Source: Cryptomeria japonica (taxonomy: Eukaryota; Streptophyta; Pinopsida; Cupressales; Cupressaceae). From it: 64,000 nt of DNA. Shown here in pieces: positions 1 through 11,566 of the stretch. Positions within the stretch are counted from its first letter, which is position 1, and every line of letters begins with the position of its first letter. Position numbers and translations under genes: made by a program. A model generated the notes under the pieces. That model worked only from the letters and a program-made list of their open reading frames with translations, searched no databases and was not told the origin of the DNA. The stretch is taken from the NCBI RefSeq assembly GCF_030272615.1, contig NC_081415.1:261144425-261208424 (forward strand), given 5' to 3'.

Positions 1-1
1 T

Positions 2-1461
2 TGGATTGTGCATGATGGTAGGTCAATAAGATTTTGGGAGGACTCATGGAACAACTATCCATCTTTAGATAGTATTCCAAATTTGGATGCCATCAAGGAA
101 GTTTTACAAGCCTCTTGGGGACACTTTGTAAGCAACTATTTCCACCCGGTTCTGGTTAATGGCTTTTGGGAAGTGAATTGGAAAGACTTAGATAATATAC
201 CTACCCCTCTTCAACAAAAATAGGTGTTAATGATGGAATTAAGAAACAGATTGATTTTTTTCAAAGGTAAACAAGACAATCTGATTTGGCTTCCTTCTAA
301 ATCAGGGGTATATTCAGTAAAGGAGGGTTTTAAGCAGTTGACATCTCATGGGATAGATCAACCACCCAGAAAGTTCTCATTTTGTTGGAAGGGATGCGGA
401 TTACAAAAGGCAGGATCTTTTGCCTGGCTAGCCTTAAAGGGTAGAATCCTAACTAGTGACAGGTTAGCTCTTCTTAAGATTGTGCAGCCCTTTGATTGTG
501 TGTTGTGTAATTAGTCCATTGAAACAACTAATCATCTTCTTTTAGAATGTACAGTGGCACAAGATTGTTGGAAGTGGCTACTTAACAGACTACAATGGAA
601 CTCTCCATTATAAGCTACTTTACCATAAGTGTTTGAATCATGGCCAAAGCTCTTTGCAGACTCTTTTTTTGCAGTTATTTGGGATATGGCTCCTACCATT
701 CTCATATGGAACATTTGGTGGGAAAGGAATAGGAGCATATTTAGGAAAGAATTTCATAGTGTGCAGGATATGCTTATCAAATTAGAATTAACAATTTCAG
801 AATCTGTTAATGCTCACATAGCTAAATTCAAGAAGCTCGACTCCCCTTTCACCTCATGGGATAACGATCTAATGACAGGTTGTAAACTCCTGCAAATCCC
901 ATTTAAAGGAAGTCTGATGGTGAATGCTCATAAGAAAATCAATAGAAAAGGAATTAGATGGAGATCCCCATCGAATAACTTTGTGAAACTAAATTTTGAT
1001 GGGGCTGCGAGGGGTAATCCTGGAGTGTCAAGAATTGGAAGTGTTCTTAGGGATCAATCAGGCCAAGTATTGAGTGCAGGTTATGCAAAATTCTAGATGA
1101 AACAAATAACATAGCAGAGGCTAGAGCCTTGCTATTTGGAATTAACTTAGCCATTAAGGAGCAGGTTGAATACTTAGAGATTGAAGGGGATTCCTTGAAC
1201 ATCATATCAACCTCAAAAAAATTCCAAGCTCCCAATTGGAAAATAGATTATATTATTCAAGAAACTAGAGAGAAGCTTTCTGGTTTTCAAGGATATAACA
1301 TTACTCATTGTTATAGGGAAGCAAATCAGTTAGCAGACTTATTAGCTAATATGGGATGTGATTCAACTAAGGAAGGTTTTTTCCTTTCTCCCAGGCAGTT
1401 TCAGGAAGATAAGTGTCTCAGAGCACAAAAGACTTCTGATGCTTCACCTGGTCCCATTTAG
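2..1461 (+). pseudogene. LINE 1 ORF2 C-terminal part: RT zinc-binding domain and RNase H, decayed
   Basis: The + frame beginning at base 2 reads through the LINE connector (motif RFWEDSW), then a zf-RVT-like region (CVLCN, then HLLLEC), then an RNase H type I domain. The RNase H active-site residues are visible: Asp in NFDGAARGNPG, Glu in AEARAL, Asp in EGDS, and His/Asp in HCYREANQLADLL. The frame is broken by in-frame stops near 221, 512, 611 and 626. A one-base deletion near 1080 moves the rest of RNase H (to 1461) into another frame. In plant L1 elements this protein copies the element RNA at a nicked target; the extra RNase H degrades RNA in the hybrid. This copy cannot make it. Family assignment is secure, subfamily is not. 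Confidence 0.85.
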
Positions 1462-3090
1462 ATTGATTAGACTAATGTTTGGTTTGTTGTGGATGCAGGG
1501 CTCCTCACTCTTCATAGCATTGGAGTATCTCAAAATTTCTCCCAAAGCCCCGAGTTATGAAACTATTTCAGGTTTAAATTTAAATGGCTGTTTCTAGAAT
1601 CACCTTGTGGTTTGAGTGGTGGGAAGATCTTTGTTTCATGGTTAGCCATGTCACTGTTGATCGTACAGTGAGGATATTTCCATCCTGGCGGGTCTTTTAT
1701 GCGGAGTAGGAGGGGTTCATCATTTCAACATCTTTTTTTGGTGGCATGTAGTATGGGATGAGATCAGTCTGTCGACATTGGAATTTCACATGCTTCGGGT
1801 ACCATTCCAATATCCTTACACATGGGGTAAGGACAGGTATCCATTGGCTTGGGACAGATTGAGGTACTTCAAGCATGTGGAATTGAAAGATAGGACACAT
1901 GTTCTCTCTTTGCTGCATTTCCAATCCTTTCATACCTGCAGAGGATCTCAAATTGAGAAAATATCAGGGCTCCCACATATCCGCAAGCTTGCACATCATT
2001 TCTTACAATAAATGCGATCATTTAAGGTCATTGCAGAGGACTTGCATGGAAGTTCAAGGACAAGGAATGAATGCAACTGTGATGGTCTACGCGAGCTACA
2101 AAGAATCCATCGCAACACTTCCTCCTCGGCTCCCTATATTTTGGCCATCGATAGCATGTCTCACAAGAATTTTAGGTCTGGACTTCGCTCGACAAAGTAT
2201 AAGCTTTCCTTGCTGGTAGTGCTCATGCGACAGTTATGGCCCTTCGAATATATTTGGTGGGAGGTATTCATGGCCAGAGATAGAATGCTATCGCTCATCC
2301 TCTGAGATTAGCGAACTCTTTGGCAATCCCGTGTAAAATTTGTGAGTGGGCAGTGAGGACTATCCTTGGGGAAGAATGGATTGCAGCTAACCCGATGGCT
2401 TCTCCAAACCTGATTGCTTCCAGATTGGCGTCTATGCTGATGGACCTCACACAGTCTCAAGACTACACAAAGATGGTGGGGGGGGTGGGGGGCTTTTGTA
2501 CATCCAACGTTGTTTACTTGGGAGGAATTGAACCCGCAGTTGGAGAAATATGACTTGTTTTCAGGGGAGGTTTTTTAAACAGAGATCTCTTCGTATTTGA
2601 CTTAGTGCCAAGATTAGTTTTCCTCTCCTTCATCTATGGCTTGGGCTATTTTATCTCCTCACAATTTTCTCCACTGGGTTCAACAGTTTGCATTTCAAAT
2701 AGGAGAGCCATTGGCTTCAATTGTAATGGCTAAATTCAGGGTTGTGTGGGAAATTTGTGAACATGCTCAAGTTGATCCTCACGGGTATCATTCTTCTTTT
2801 CCAACTCCAACAGAGGCCGCTTCATCTCAAGAATTAAGAATTGTAATATAAAGTTTCTCTAGCTAGGGTGGCGAGTTAATGTTGTTAGAATTAGGGTAGA
2901 ACTGAGCATGACAATTTCAACCTTGTAGTCTCTTTTTTTTATAATCTTGCTAAATCGTTTGTACGGGTTTAGTTTTTTTGTTGTCCATATCGGGGAAGGT
3001 TTTCTGTCATTCAGTGTCTGTTTAGGACTTTTTGGGTTTCCTCCATTTCAAAGATCCCATGATCTTCCAATAAATGGGGGTTGCTCTTTC
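1462..3090 (+). other. LINE 1 3' region without a clear reading frame
   Basis: No reading frame longer than about 100 codons is convincing here. A stretch near 1580-1710 still has coding-like, Trp-rich composition, so ORF2 may once have extended further, but this is inference. The last 200 bases are T/G rich and end in an AATAAA-containing segment typical of a LINE 3' UTR. Confidence 0.4.
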
Positions 3091-3961
3091 TGAAATGTAT
3101 CTAGTAGGGGGAAGGAGGTAGTGTCATTTTCTATTAATTAAGTATGTATTACTTAATTATTTTAAAAATTAATTTTAAAGAAAATAATTAATATTTAATT
3201 ATTCTATTTTCAAATTGCATGTGTGGGGGTTACTAAAATAAAGTAATTAATGGTTTTAATTAATGAGAATCTCGGCATGCAAAATTGATTGGAAGGAGTT
3301 ACAATTTTGAAAAGGGGATTTTATTCACTTGTTTTTTTGGAAATGGAAAAAAAAAGGAGGAAGAAAAAGATATGTGCTTCCTATGAAATTTTTTGGGCTA
3401 GGCATTTTTTTTTTGTATCTTCTGGTTATGGGGGTTTTCCTATGAAGTTTTTCTCTACAAAAGGCATTTTCTAGTTGGAGGGTTTTTAAAGAAATTTTGG
3501 GGAATGAAATCTCTATGTGCATGATTATTATGGAAATGGGTATTTCGAAAGGAATACATTTCATTATTGATATTAATCTATATTTAATGTTGGCCTACGA
3601 AATTATTTTTCTGTGTATCAATTTTTAATCTATGTTATCTGTTTATGGTTGGGGGTGTCATGGCACCCACGGGAGTGGGAAACCCCACCCACCATGGGTT
3701 GTGGGACCTCCACCACCACCGTGGGGGTCCATGGTGGTAGTCTCTCTTCCCTCTAGCAACGCTCTCAACCTTCTAATTAACAATTCAATTAGTATTTAAA
3801 TTTTTTTTTAATTAAAAATTCATGATTGATTATATATATATATATCATTATTATGAAAATGTCAATGCATGTGTATATGTATATGGATATTGGATGATTA
3901 GTTAGATAAAAGTTTATATATGTTCATTATATGGGAAAAGTAGATTAATTTGTTAAGTTAG
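3091..3961. other. Gene-free AT-rich stretch with a GC-rich palindromic patch
   Basis: No supported gene. Most of it is AT rich with T and A runs. Bases 3646-3740 stand out: GC-rich sequence built from CCACC/GGTGG and CATGG/CCATG motifs that can fold on itself. A short (TA)n run lies at about 3828-3845. Origin unknown. Confidence 0.5.
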
Positions 3962-3989
3962 TGTAGACACTCAAAATTGTCATGTCTAA

Positions 3990-4222
3990 TTAAATAAATA
4001 TTTTATTTATTTAATTATCTAAGCCTAATTCTTCTATTAATTAAATAAATTTTTATTTATTTAATTAATTCATTTATCCTCTTCTAGCCTTATTTCTCAT
4101 TTAAATAAATACATTTATTTATTTAAATTATCCCTTTCCTAAATTAAATAAATATTTTATTTATTTAATTGTCCCACTTCTTCTATTAATTAAATAAATC
4201 TTTATTTATTTAATTAATTCAT
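3990..4222. repeat. Array of palindromic AATTAAATAAAT / ATTTATTTAATT modules
   Basis: At least five near-palindromic modules, each an ATTAAATAAAT arm followed by ATTTATTTAAT, are separated by 15-25 bases of C/T-rich spacer. Each can form a short hairpin. Related but less regular modules occur in the U3 of the element B LTR (about 33470-33660). Confidence 0.8.
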
Positions 4223-4412
4223 AATCTTTTTCTACACATGACACATGTCATTCATCTCTTAATTCATACACTACCTACCTCTTTCATTATTTTATTATTT
4301 CCTTTACCTACCCTCTAATCCTAGCTGACCTCTCTTTTTACACCTCTCAATCTTAACCCCCTCAATTTCTCATTGTGTCTTCTATTTAAGGAGATGCTTT
4401 CTTCATTGTCAA

Positions 4413-4463
4413 ACCCTAATGACATATCCTAATGACATATCCTAATGACAAACCCTAATGACT
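4413..4463 (+). repeat. Short tandem repeat, period about 17 bp
   Basis: The unit CCTAATGACATAT/AAAC is repeated about three to four times just downstream of the proposed TATA box of the LTR-like segment. Confidence 0.7.
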
Positions 4464-4612
4464 AATTTTGGAGGACTCGGCTACACTACAATTCCACTTG
4501 CAACCACATTCCGTTCTTTGTTGAGCTCTTGTGCATATAAAAATCTGAGAGCAAATATATCAAGCAAGATCAATGGAGATAGGAAGAATGGAGATCAAAA
4601 CCCTATTGGACA

Positions 4613-6644
4613 TGTGATGGTATCATCTTTGTGATTTTGAGTTATTTTGCATTGTCTTAGGTTATCTTCATATGTTATGGTGGATCTTTGTTCATTGTTA
4701 GGCTAGGGTTTAGTGGTTGAATCCATTTTAGTCTTTCAATATTGTTGTTATTTGTTATCCATTTTCACCATATACAGTTAGTATAATTCATAAAAGGTTT
4801 TTGGATTAATATAGCTAGGTCTTGATAAACTTATGGATTAATCTATAAGTTTTGAGTAGAGAGTTATATTTTGCATTGCATTAATATTTGTGTATGGTTA
4901 AACATTGATATACTTGAAGATTGGATATAGTTGTGAGAAAAGTAATTGTATTAGGTTTATTCAGATGTTATTTCTTATTATTTACTAATCATGTGGTTAA
5001 GTCCTACCTAGAAATTATATATATGCATATGTCTTCTTTTGACTTGGGTAATCTTCATTTAATATCCATTTGATCAATTTAATGAAAGCAATTTTTTTAG
5101 GAATAGATTGCAATGTTTATGAAATAATACATTTTCAGTAAATTGAGCTAATGGATTAATGAAATCAATGTTGTTTTGGAACTAATTGATGTTTATGTGT
5201 TATTATGGTCTCTTTGGTAGATTTGAATGAACTCTCTCATATTTGGTTTCTTGAGACCTTGCTTTTGCTTTTGGATCGTGTCTTTCCTTGTGGGGATACT
5301 CAGAGGTGTGGTTTTATGTGTTCGAATTCCAAAGGCTTAGGAGGGGAGTTTATGGATTCTTTTATGTATAGTCATGCTTCTCTTTGATGTTAATAGTTCA
5401 AGCCTTGAATGATTTTGAAGCTAGATGGTGTTTCCTAGCCTATTTTGAATACTCCCTGTATGCTATCTTGTTCTAGCAAGCTAGCCAACCTTGCTATGGT
5501 AGAGGGGTCTAGACTCTTGGTGTTATGGTTGTCTTAGACCTTGTGATAAATTTCAATTCCTAGGTGCAAGTCAACGAGGAGTGGCTTTCATTGGGGGTCG
5601 AGATCCAAAGTGGTCGTTGGGATAACAATGAGAGTTTTGTAATCAAATGATAACATAAAATAATGAACTTGGATGGGTAGCTAGATAACATTAACCTCTC
5701 TTATACTCAAATGCCTGTTTAGGGTTGAGGTAAGTAGAGAAGGGCTTGGAATGGCTTCCACCAATCTTGTCCTTTCGAAAGGTTGGTGTGATCCACTAGT
5801 GTTTGTATGGGGCTCGAGGATCAAGAGAGGTCACCAGGATAACCTAGGACGAGGGTCGAGACCTAGTGAAGACCTACCAGGGTAACTCATGACAACCTAG
5901 CGATGACACTCTTCCGTATTGTTACCTAGTGATAACTTGCCTCTTTAATCCTCCCGTGGATTGCTTGAGCCTCTGGAAGATGGTTGTTTTACTTTGAGCC
6001 TCTTGTGGTTAAGCCTTGTGAGTCTCCTGTGGTTATGGTGGTTAAGTCGTGTTAGTTTCTTTTGTGTGTCATGCTAGTGCTCTTTCTAGTTGCAACCATC
6101 TTATGGGTTTGGTTGATACCTCCTAGCATGAGGGGTGGACCTTATGGTACCACATGGTTGTGTGGAGTGCTATTCGCACACATTGGGTTTTGTTCGTTCT
6201 GCATCATGTTCGTGATGGCTCGTGGGAGGATTGAAGACTCTCTTCATGTATCAGATTCATGTAATCTTTCCATTGTTTGTACTCATGGAGATTTTATCCT
6301 TATGGATACCATGTGATGTAATCGATGATCAATGTATATTCTCATGGCTATGTATTATGTATCGTGTTCATTTGTAAAAGAATGTTTTCATATTTTTGTG
6401 GTACTTATGTCCTTGTATGTTTGGTTTTGGTTATCATTGAGTAACATTGTTGTGGGGCTTTGAGGATTGTCGCTAGTTATTATTTGTACTTCTTAACTTA
6501 ATCTTGTTGTATCATGTTGCTAAAAGCAAATGTATGGTATATCTTTTAATTTAAAAAAAAAAAAACATTTGCACTTAAGTGATGATTATTGTGTTTAAGT
6601 CCTCTAGGCCTCATAGCGGTGCGTTACATGTTCGCATGCCTAAT
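4613..6644. other. Gene-free stretch, unassigned; possibly internal or leader sequence of an LTR element
   Basis: No supported gene. 4613-5200 is AT rich. 5200-6320 has higher GC and recurring phrases such as CCTAGTGA.AAC and GAGGGTCGAGA, with only short open frames (84 codons or fewer) lacking recognisable motifs. It follows the LTR-like segment directly, so it may be internal sequence of the same non-coding element; this is inference. Confidence 0.4.
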
Positions 6645-8430
6645 TTAAGTACGTTCCACAAAAAAATTGCTTCAACCATACATAAAGAAACTTAGGTTCA
6701 AACATGCTTCACAAAAGTTAAAACACTCTTCATAAAATATGAATAAATTATTTTCAACCACAAATGAAGTGAACACATAGAATATGAATAACAAAGTTCA
6801 AACATGCATCATAAGTGAAAGTCAAAGTTAATACACTCTTCATGTAAATTGAGTGAAAGTTAAAACACACATGCACATGCCAATGTATAAATATAAACAA
6901 AGTGCTTGTAAACATGTTTTACAAAAAATATTTCAGCCACACACAAAGTAAACACTTTGAGTTTAAACGTGTTAAGTACATTTACACACATTGTGAATGC
7001 CAAAGTAAAAATTAGTACACTGTTCAATACAACATGAAATGAAATTGAAATTTCAAGAACAAATGTAGATTCCAAAGTATAAACTATAAACAAAGTGGTT
7101 GTAAAGACGTTTCACAAAAAGTTACTTTAACCACATACAAAGTAAACACTTAAGTTACATGCTATAACACACACACATAGTTCAAACAATCTTCAACACT
7201 AAATTTTAAAAATGCAACATAAGTGAATGCCAAGCTTAATACACTTCATACAAAGTGAAAGTAAAAGAAAAAAACACAAATACACACACTTGAAACATAT
7301 GCAGAGTAAATGCTAAAGTTTAAACATCCACATAAGTTAATGTTACACAAGGTGAATGTAGAAAGTTCAAGAAGCTCCATGCAAAGTTAGTTTTGTTTAC
7401 ACATAGTTTGTTCAAATACATACTTCACACACAAGTGAATGCTAAAATTAGTAAACTTTTTACACAAAGTGACTGTGTAAGTTCAAACGTAAATGCATAC
7501 CACATAAAGCTAGTTCAACTACACATGAAGTAAACCTAAATTTCAACATACACAAAGTAAATGCTAAAGTTAAAAAAAAAAAATGACAAAAAAATAGTTC
7601 AACCACAAATGAAGTAAACACAATAAGTACACAAAATGTGAATACGAAAAGTTAAAACACACTTCACACAAATTTTGTCCAATGTTCAAACACATGCTTC
7701 AATATATAATAAGTTGTTGGTGTAAATAATTATTCATCTTGGATGTTATTACACCTTACTTAAGTTTACTTAGGAAATGCATTTCATAGTAGTTTGGGTA
7801 TGAGACACTTGGGTGTTTGTGCCACATTGGGATAGTGTGTGTAGGAGAATTTCCACCTTTTATGGTGTTGATCTTGTTGTTACACTCCACATTTAGTGGG
7901 TGATCCACCTCATGTGGACTATTATATTGTTTCTCCTACCTACCCACACCTATTTCCTACCTACCCTTGTTTCTTATTGAACCACATGTCATGTTTGTGT
8001 GCTCACATATCCATATAGCCTTGCCTATATAAGCAGATTCATTTTCATTGTATGTAACGATTGATGATCCAATTGGTCAGTATTTTCTCTTGATAGAATA
8101 CAGCTTATTTCTATCATCTATTTTGTTATCTCTTATTTGTGTTTTCCATTGCCTCTTGATCTTGGCAAAATCTCACATAAGTAAATCAAATGTTGAAATA
8201 CAAACACACACTTCACAAGTAGTGGATGTCAAAGTGAACCACACTAAACAAACAAGTTTAGAAGTCACTTTAAACATACACTAAATGTATGCCAAAGCTC
8301 AAATACACACTTCATATTAACATAGATGTAATCAAAGTGAAAGCCAAAGAGTCAAAATGATCAAATATAAATTAATGCCAAACTTCAAATCCATGCTTCA
8401 ATAGATAATAAGTAAAGCAATATTCAAACA
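6645..8430. repeat. Degenerate tandem-like repeat field (CACAAAGT / AAGTTCAAACA motifs)
   Basis: Variants of phrases such as 'AAAGTTCAAACATGCTTCACA', 'AGTGAATGCCAAAGTTA' and 'AACCACA.ATGAAGTAAACAC' recur every 40-70 bases over about 1.3 kb of sequence. The field is interrupted by the solo LTR at 7715-8177 and resumes beyond it. Units are strongly diverged. No coding potential is seen. It is probably an old satellite-like expansion. Confidence 0.6.
7715..8177 (+). mobile_element. Solo LTR with 5-bp target-site duplication
   Basis: A 463-bp segment beginning TGTTGGTGTA and ending TCTCACA is flanked on both sides by TAAGT (7710-7714 and 8178-8182). It carries a TATA-like CCTATATAAG near 8025 followed by a likely transcription-start region. 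The sequence on either side rejoins into the surrounding repeat: the phrase CTTCAATA.ATAATAAGTAAA recurs intact near 8397. These are the hallmarks of a solo LTR left by recombination between the two LTRs of a former element. The + orientation comes from the TATA position. No family could be named. Confidence 0.85.
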
Positions 8431-9861
8431 CAATTATACTACAATTCTTACAATGTTATTAGAAAATGTTATAATTCAAAGATATTGTAACACTTAAAAA
8501 ATTAATCTACACTGAAAAGGACATATCATTTAATGTCATGAAATAAGAATTTTTCAAAATATTGAACTTTATGCAATAAAAAATAATAGAAAAATTAACC
8601 AATAGACACTACACTGAAAGGAATGGCCATGGTCAATGACCATTCTCCACAACCTTGGGAAGGGGGCCAATTCATCCCCTTCCAAATAAGAATTTGGCAT
8701 TAAACAACAAATTTGTTTACATATCAATTTACAAATTACATTTTCATTTCAGTAATTGATTCAAAAGTACAACATTTTCTTCAATCTTAAATATTAAATG
8801 TTGCATTATTCAGCAATCCATTGAAATTTCCTAATATTTTTTTTTCTAAAATTTTAAATATTACATTAATTATTTGACTTCAGCACCTACCCATTCAAGT
8901 CAAATACTCAACATCAATCATGGTTGAAATTTAAATCAATTTCCTTGCCAATGCAATATACAATAATTAAATGTTTTATTATTAAAATAAAACTGACATA
9001 AGAAAATTCAATAAAGAAATTTAATGAAAATACACAAATAATATTACAAAATCTTTTACATATATCAAAACCTTAAAAACAACAAAAATATTTTTTTATA
9101 ATTCTGATATTCAATTATACAAAATGATAGTCTAAAATTAAACAAAATACTTTAACCAACAAATATAACACTAAAAAAACACTCCTTTGTGCCAAATGTC
9201 ATAAGCATGCTCTAGGAAATGTGGATTGTTGTTTACACTTCTTCTCTAATCTCTACAAAAATGAAAAAGACATGGAGTATAACTATTGACATAGTCTTAT
9301 GCTTTGACTAGGAATATATAGGTTTTTTCAAAATATTATGTAAGCGAGACAAGAAAAACCTTGAAAATACCAATAATATCTAAGTTTCTAAATGATTTTT
9401 CTATGGTATTATTATTTTAGTAACTTGCCTGTTGGTTGTTGTTGATTTGTCCAAACTTCTATTTTGGTGACTATTAAATCTATTGTAATCACTTTTTCAG
9501 ATGTTAATATTCCAAATGTTTGGTAACGATGCATGCTAAATGCATAAATAAGTTAGTCATTTGAAGTCTACCTGAAAAAGCCATCCTCAAACAGAAAATC
9601 GTTTTCTGGTTGATTTTCTATGATATTGTTTCTAATGATCTTGCCTGTTGGTAACCATGTATGCAAAATGCATAAATAAGTTATGCAAACTATTTGTTAA
9701 AAAAGAGATAGGTGCAAATCGCAAAGGACAGAGAAATCCGTCAGAAGTTGTATGCATGCAAACTGTAAAAATAAAATAAAAAGGGTAACACATCAATTGT
9801 GCACACAAGCCATTAATGGATACAACTAAATAACAAAGTCCACATGCACGCAAAATGCATA

Positions 9862-10020
9862 AGTATAGTCAAGGTATAACTCATAATGCTTCAAAATAAA
9901 AGAATAGAATAAAATTAATTTCAGTGCATGCACAAAATGGAAGTATAGTCAAGGTACAACTCATAATGCTTCAAAACAAAAGAAATGGGAAAAATAAATT
10001 CAGTGTATGTACAAAATAGA
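9862..10020. repeat. 80-bp direct tandem duplication
   Basis: The phrase GTATAGTCAAGGTA.AACTCATAATGC followed by CTTCAAAA.AAAAGAA and CAGTG.ATG.ACAAAAT occurs twice in tandem (starting at 9862 and about 9942) with roughly 85-90 % identity by eye. Confidence 0.75.
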
Positions 10021-10634
10021 TTTGGCGAAAAGGCTATGCTGGGAATGTAGCAGTCGATAATGCACACAAAGATATCTTAATATTGAATTTTGAAGCATGA
10101 ATTATGTTGAGGGTTTAGAGAATATATCAGAATCAATTACAGTATCAAACAACATTGAAAATACAAGAGCATTGCAAAGTAGGGACCAATATAAAAACCC
10201 AACAGATTTGAAAGAACACATAGACCACTGTAAAAACCCAATACAAAAAAACATAAAATCTCACCATGCATGATGATAGAACCAATAAATAAGCTTACCT
10301 CCACAACATGGTCAAGCAGAGTCAATCACCTCTCACTCTAACCTGTTCAGAGAAAAATATTATATAATCGATATATAATGCCTTTGAGTGTTAAACTAAT
10401 TGATTGGTAGATGCTAAGTAGAGGATACCAAATTTCTTGCTTCAACCTGATTACTAACTCAAATTCAGATAATTTAATTTAAATAGTTATTTGAGGTCTA
10501 CCTGAAAAAGCCATCCTCAAACAGACAATCGCTAATCCCAAAGCTATGAATTAACAGTGCCATCTACTCTCCTATCCATTAATGCATCTTAGATAAAGAA
10601 GAGATTTGGCTAGTTGAAACTTGAAAAGTCTATA

Positions 10635-10700
10635 ATGCGGGGGGTTGTCTACGAATAATTTTGGAATAATGCGGGGGGTTGTCTACGAATAATTTTGGAC
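10635..10700. repeat. Tandem duplication containing TAATGCGGGGGGTTG
   Basis: The segment TAATGCGGGGGGTTGTC followed by TACGAATAATTTTGGA occurs twice back to back and is essentially identical, implying a recent duplication. Confidence 0.85.
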
Positions 10701-11031
10701 CATCTCAACTACTCTTTCTGAATCATCTACTAAAGGAATTTAGATCTAAATTGGCAGCTATTTATTCAGCATCCGCCTCCAAACTTAGAAATATGAAATG
10801 CATCTAAGATAATTTCATTGAAATCTCAGAGTTACTTGTGTGCTACGAATCTTAAGATTGATACTTTCCAAGGAATCTATTTTAGTATTTTTTAATATTT
10901 TTTTTTTTTGGGTCAAATGGAATAAACCTGCAGTAATTAGAAAAAAGTAAGATGTGTAGACCAAACAGAAAAATGTGGCTTTAAGGATTTTCAAGAGAAA
11001 ACATTTCTATCAAATAAAATTAAATGGTGTA

Positions 11032-11274
11032 GATCAAGCAGAAAAATAGAATTAGTAATTACTGCTGGGTGGATTCGATGGCTGTAAAGATTTTCAAGAG
11101 AAAGCATTTTCATAGTTTCAAAATTCTTGAAACTATCATTATTGAAGTTAATAATAGTGGAAACTCAATCTATAGATATACATTTTGTTTGGAGATTCTC
11201 CAAATCAAATCAATCAGTTGGCATTCTGTCATCCATAGTGATACTACTTAAACTGGTATTACAGTTAAGATGTG
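11032..11274. repeat. Host direct repeat, left copy (partner 16213-16410)
   Basis: The segment starting AGATCAAGCAGAAAAAT closely matches 16213 onward, on the other side of the copia element. A more diverged, partial third copy lies at about 10950-11025. The host therefore had a tandem repeat here before the copia inserted. The right copy lacks about 35 bases (the TATACATTTTGTTTGGAG part). Confidence 0.8.
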
Positions 11275-11279
11275 TAGAT

Positions 11280-11552
11280 TGAAGAAACCAGTCACATAAC
11301 ACACAGATGTATGTGGTTCGGCCGTAGCCTACATCCACTGGAGAAGGAAGAGAGGGTGTTATTATTCATGGTAGTCCGAATGGAGATTACAACAGCTCTA
11401 TATATAGAGATACATCAGCCTTAATTAGTGACAACAAAAAGAAGGCACAGATTAAGGCGAATCCCACAAATTATGCACTCTCCATAAATAGCTCAAGTAA
11501 CCAGCAATTCACAGATAGAAACAAATCCCCCGTAAATCTCTCTTCTCCAACA
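11280..11552 (-). repeat. Copia 1 3' LTR (273 bp)
   Basis: Direct repeat partner of 15913-16211, in the same orientation. It begins (minus) TGTTGGAGAAGAGAG and ends TTTCTTCA. A TATA-like palindrome TCTATATATAGA lies at about 11398-11409. Confidence 0.95.
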
Positions 11553-11566
11553 CTCCCCCTCAAGTT
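11553..11566 (-). other. Copia 1 polypurine tract
   Basis: Minus strand ACTTGAGGGGGAG lies immediately before the 3' LTR start TGTTGG. It is the expected plus-strand priming site for this class of element. Confidence 0.9.

Larger units (their letters stand above)
2..3090 (+). mobile_element. LINE 1: 3' part of a plant L1-type non-LTR retrotransposon
   Basis: The window opens inside ORF2, so the 5' part is missing. Recognisable in order are the post-RT connector, a reverse-transcriptase zinc-binding region and an RNase H domain, followed by a long 3' region. The tail contains AATAAA (about 3070) in a 3'-UTR-like T/G-rich stretch, so I place the end near 3090; no poly(A) tract or target-site duplication could be fixed. 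Orientation is +. Confidence 0.8.
3962..4612 (+). mobile_element. Probable LTR (or LTR remnant) with AT-palindrome U3
   Basis: The segment starts TGTAGACAC, close to the TGTAGAC start of the element B LTR (minus strand from 33716). U3 is packed with TTAATTAAATAAA..TTTATTTAATTAA palindromes. A TATA-like TCTATTTAAGG lies near 4382, followed by a transcribed-leader-like stretch. The proposed end ...GGACA (4612) is followed by TGGTATCATC (4618-4627), a weak match to the initiator-Met primer site TGGTATCAGAGC. No target-site duplication or second LTR was found, so the 3' edge is tentative and a solo or truncated LTR is equally possible. Confidence 0.4.
8431..11031. other. Gene-free AT-rich stretch with small duplications
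   Basis: No supported gene or RNA. The longest open frames (60-73 codons) have no recognisable motif. Within it lie a dispersed repeat pair (9560-9600 and 10497-10532), an 80-bp tandem pair (9862-10020) and a 35-bp tandem pair (10635-10700). These look like intergenic or intronic DNA, which cannot be distinguished here. Confidence 0.5.

Noticed and set aside
5205-6316. Possible host gene fragments in the GC-richer stretch
   Set aside because: Frames are short (84 codons or fewer), lack motifs, and show no splice-consistent continuation that I could follow.
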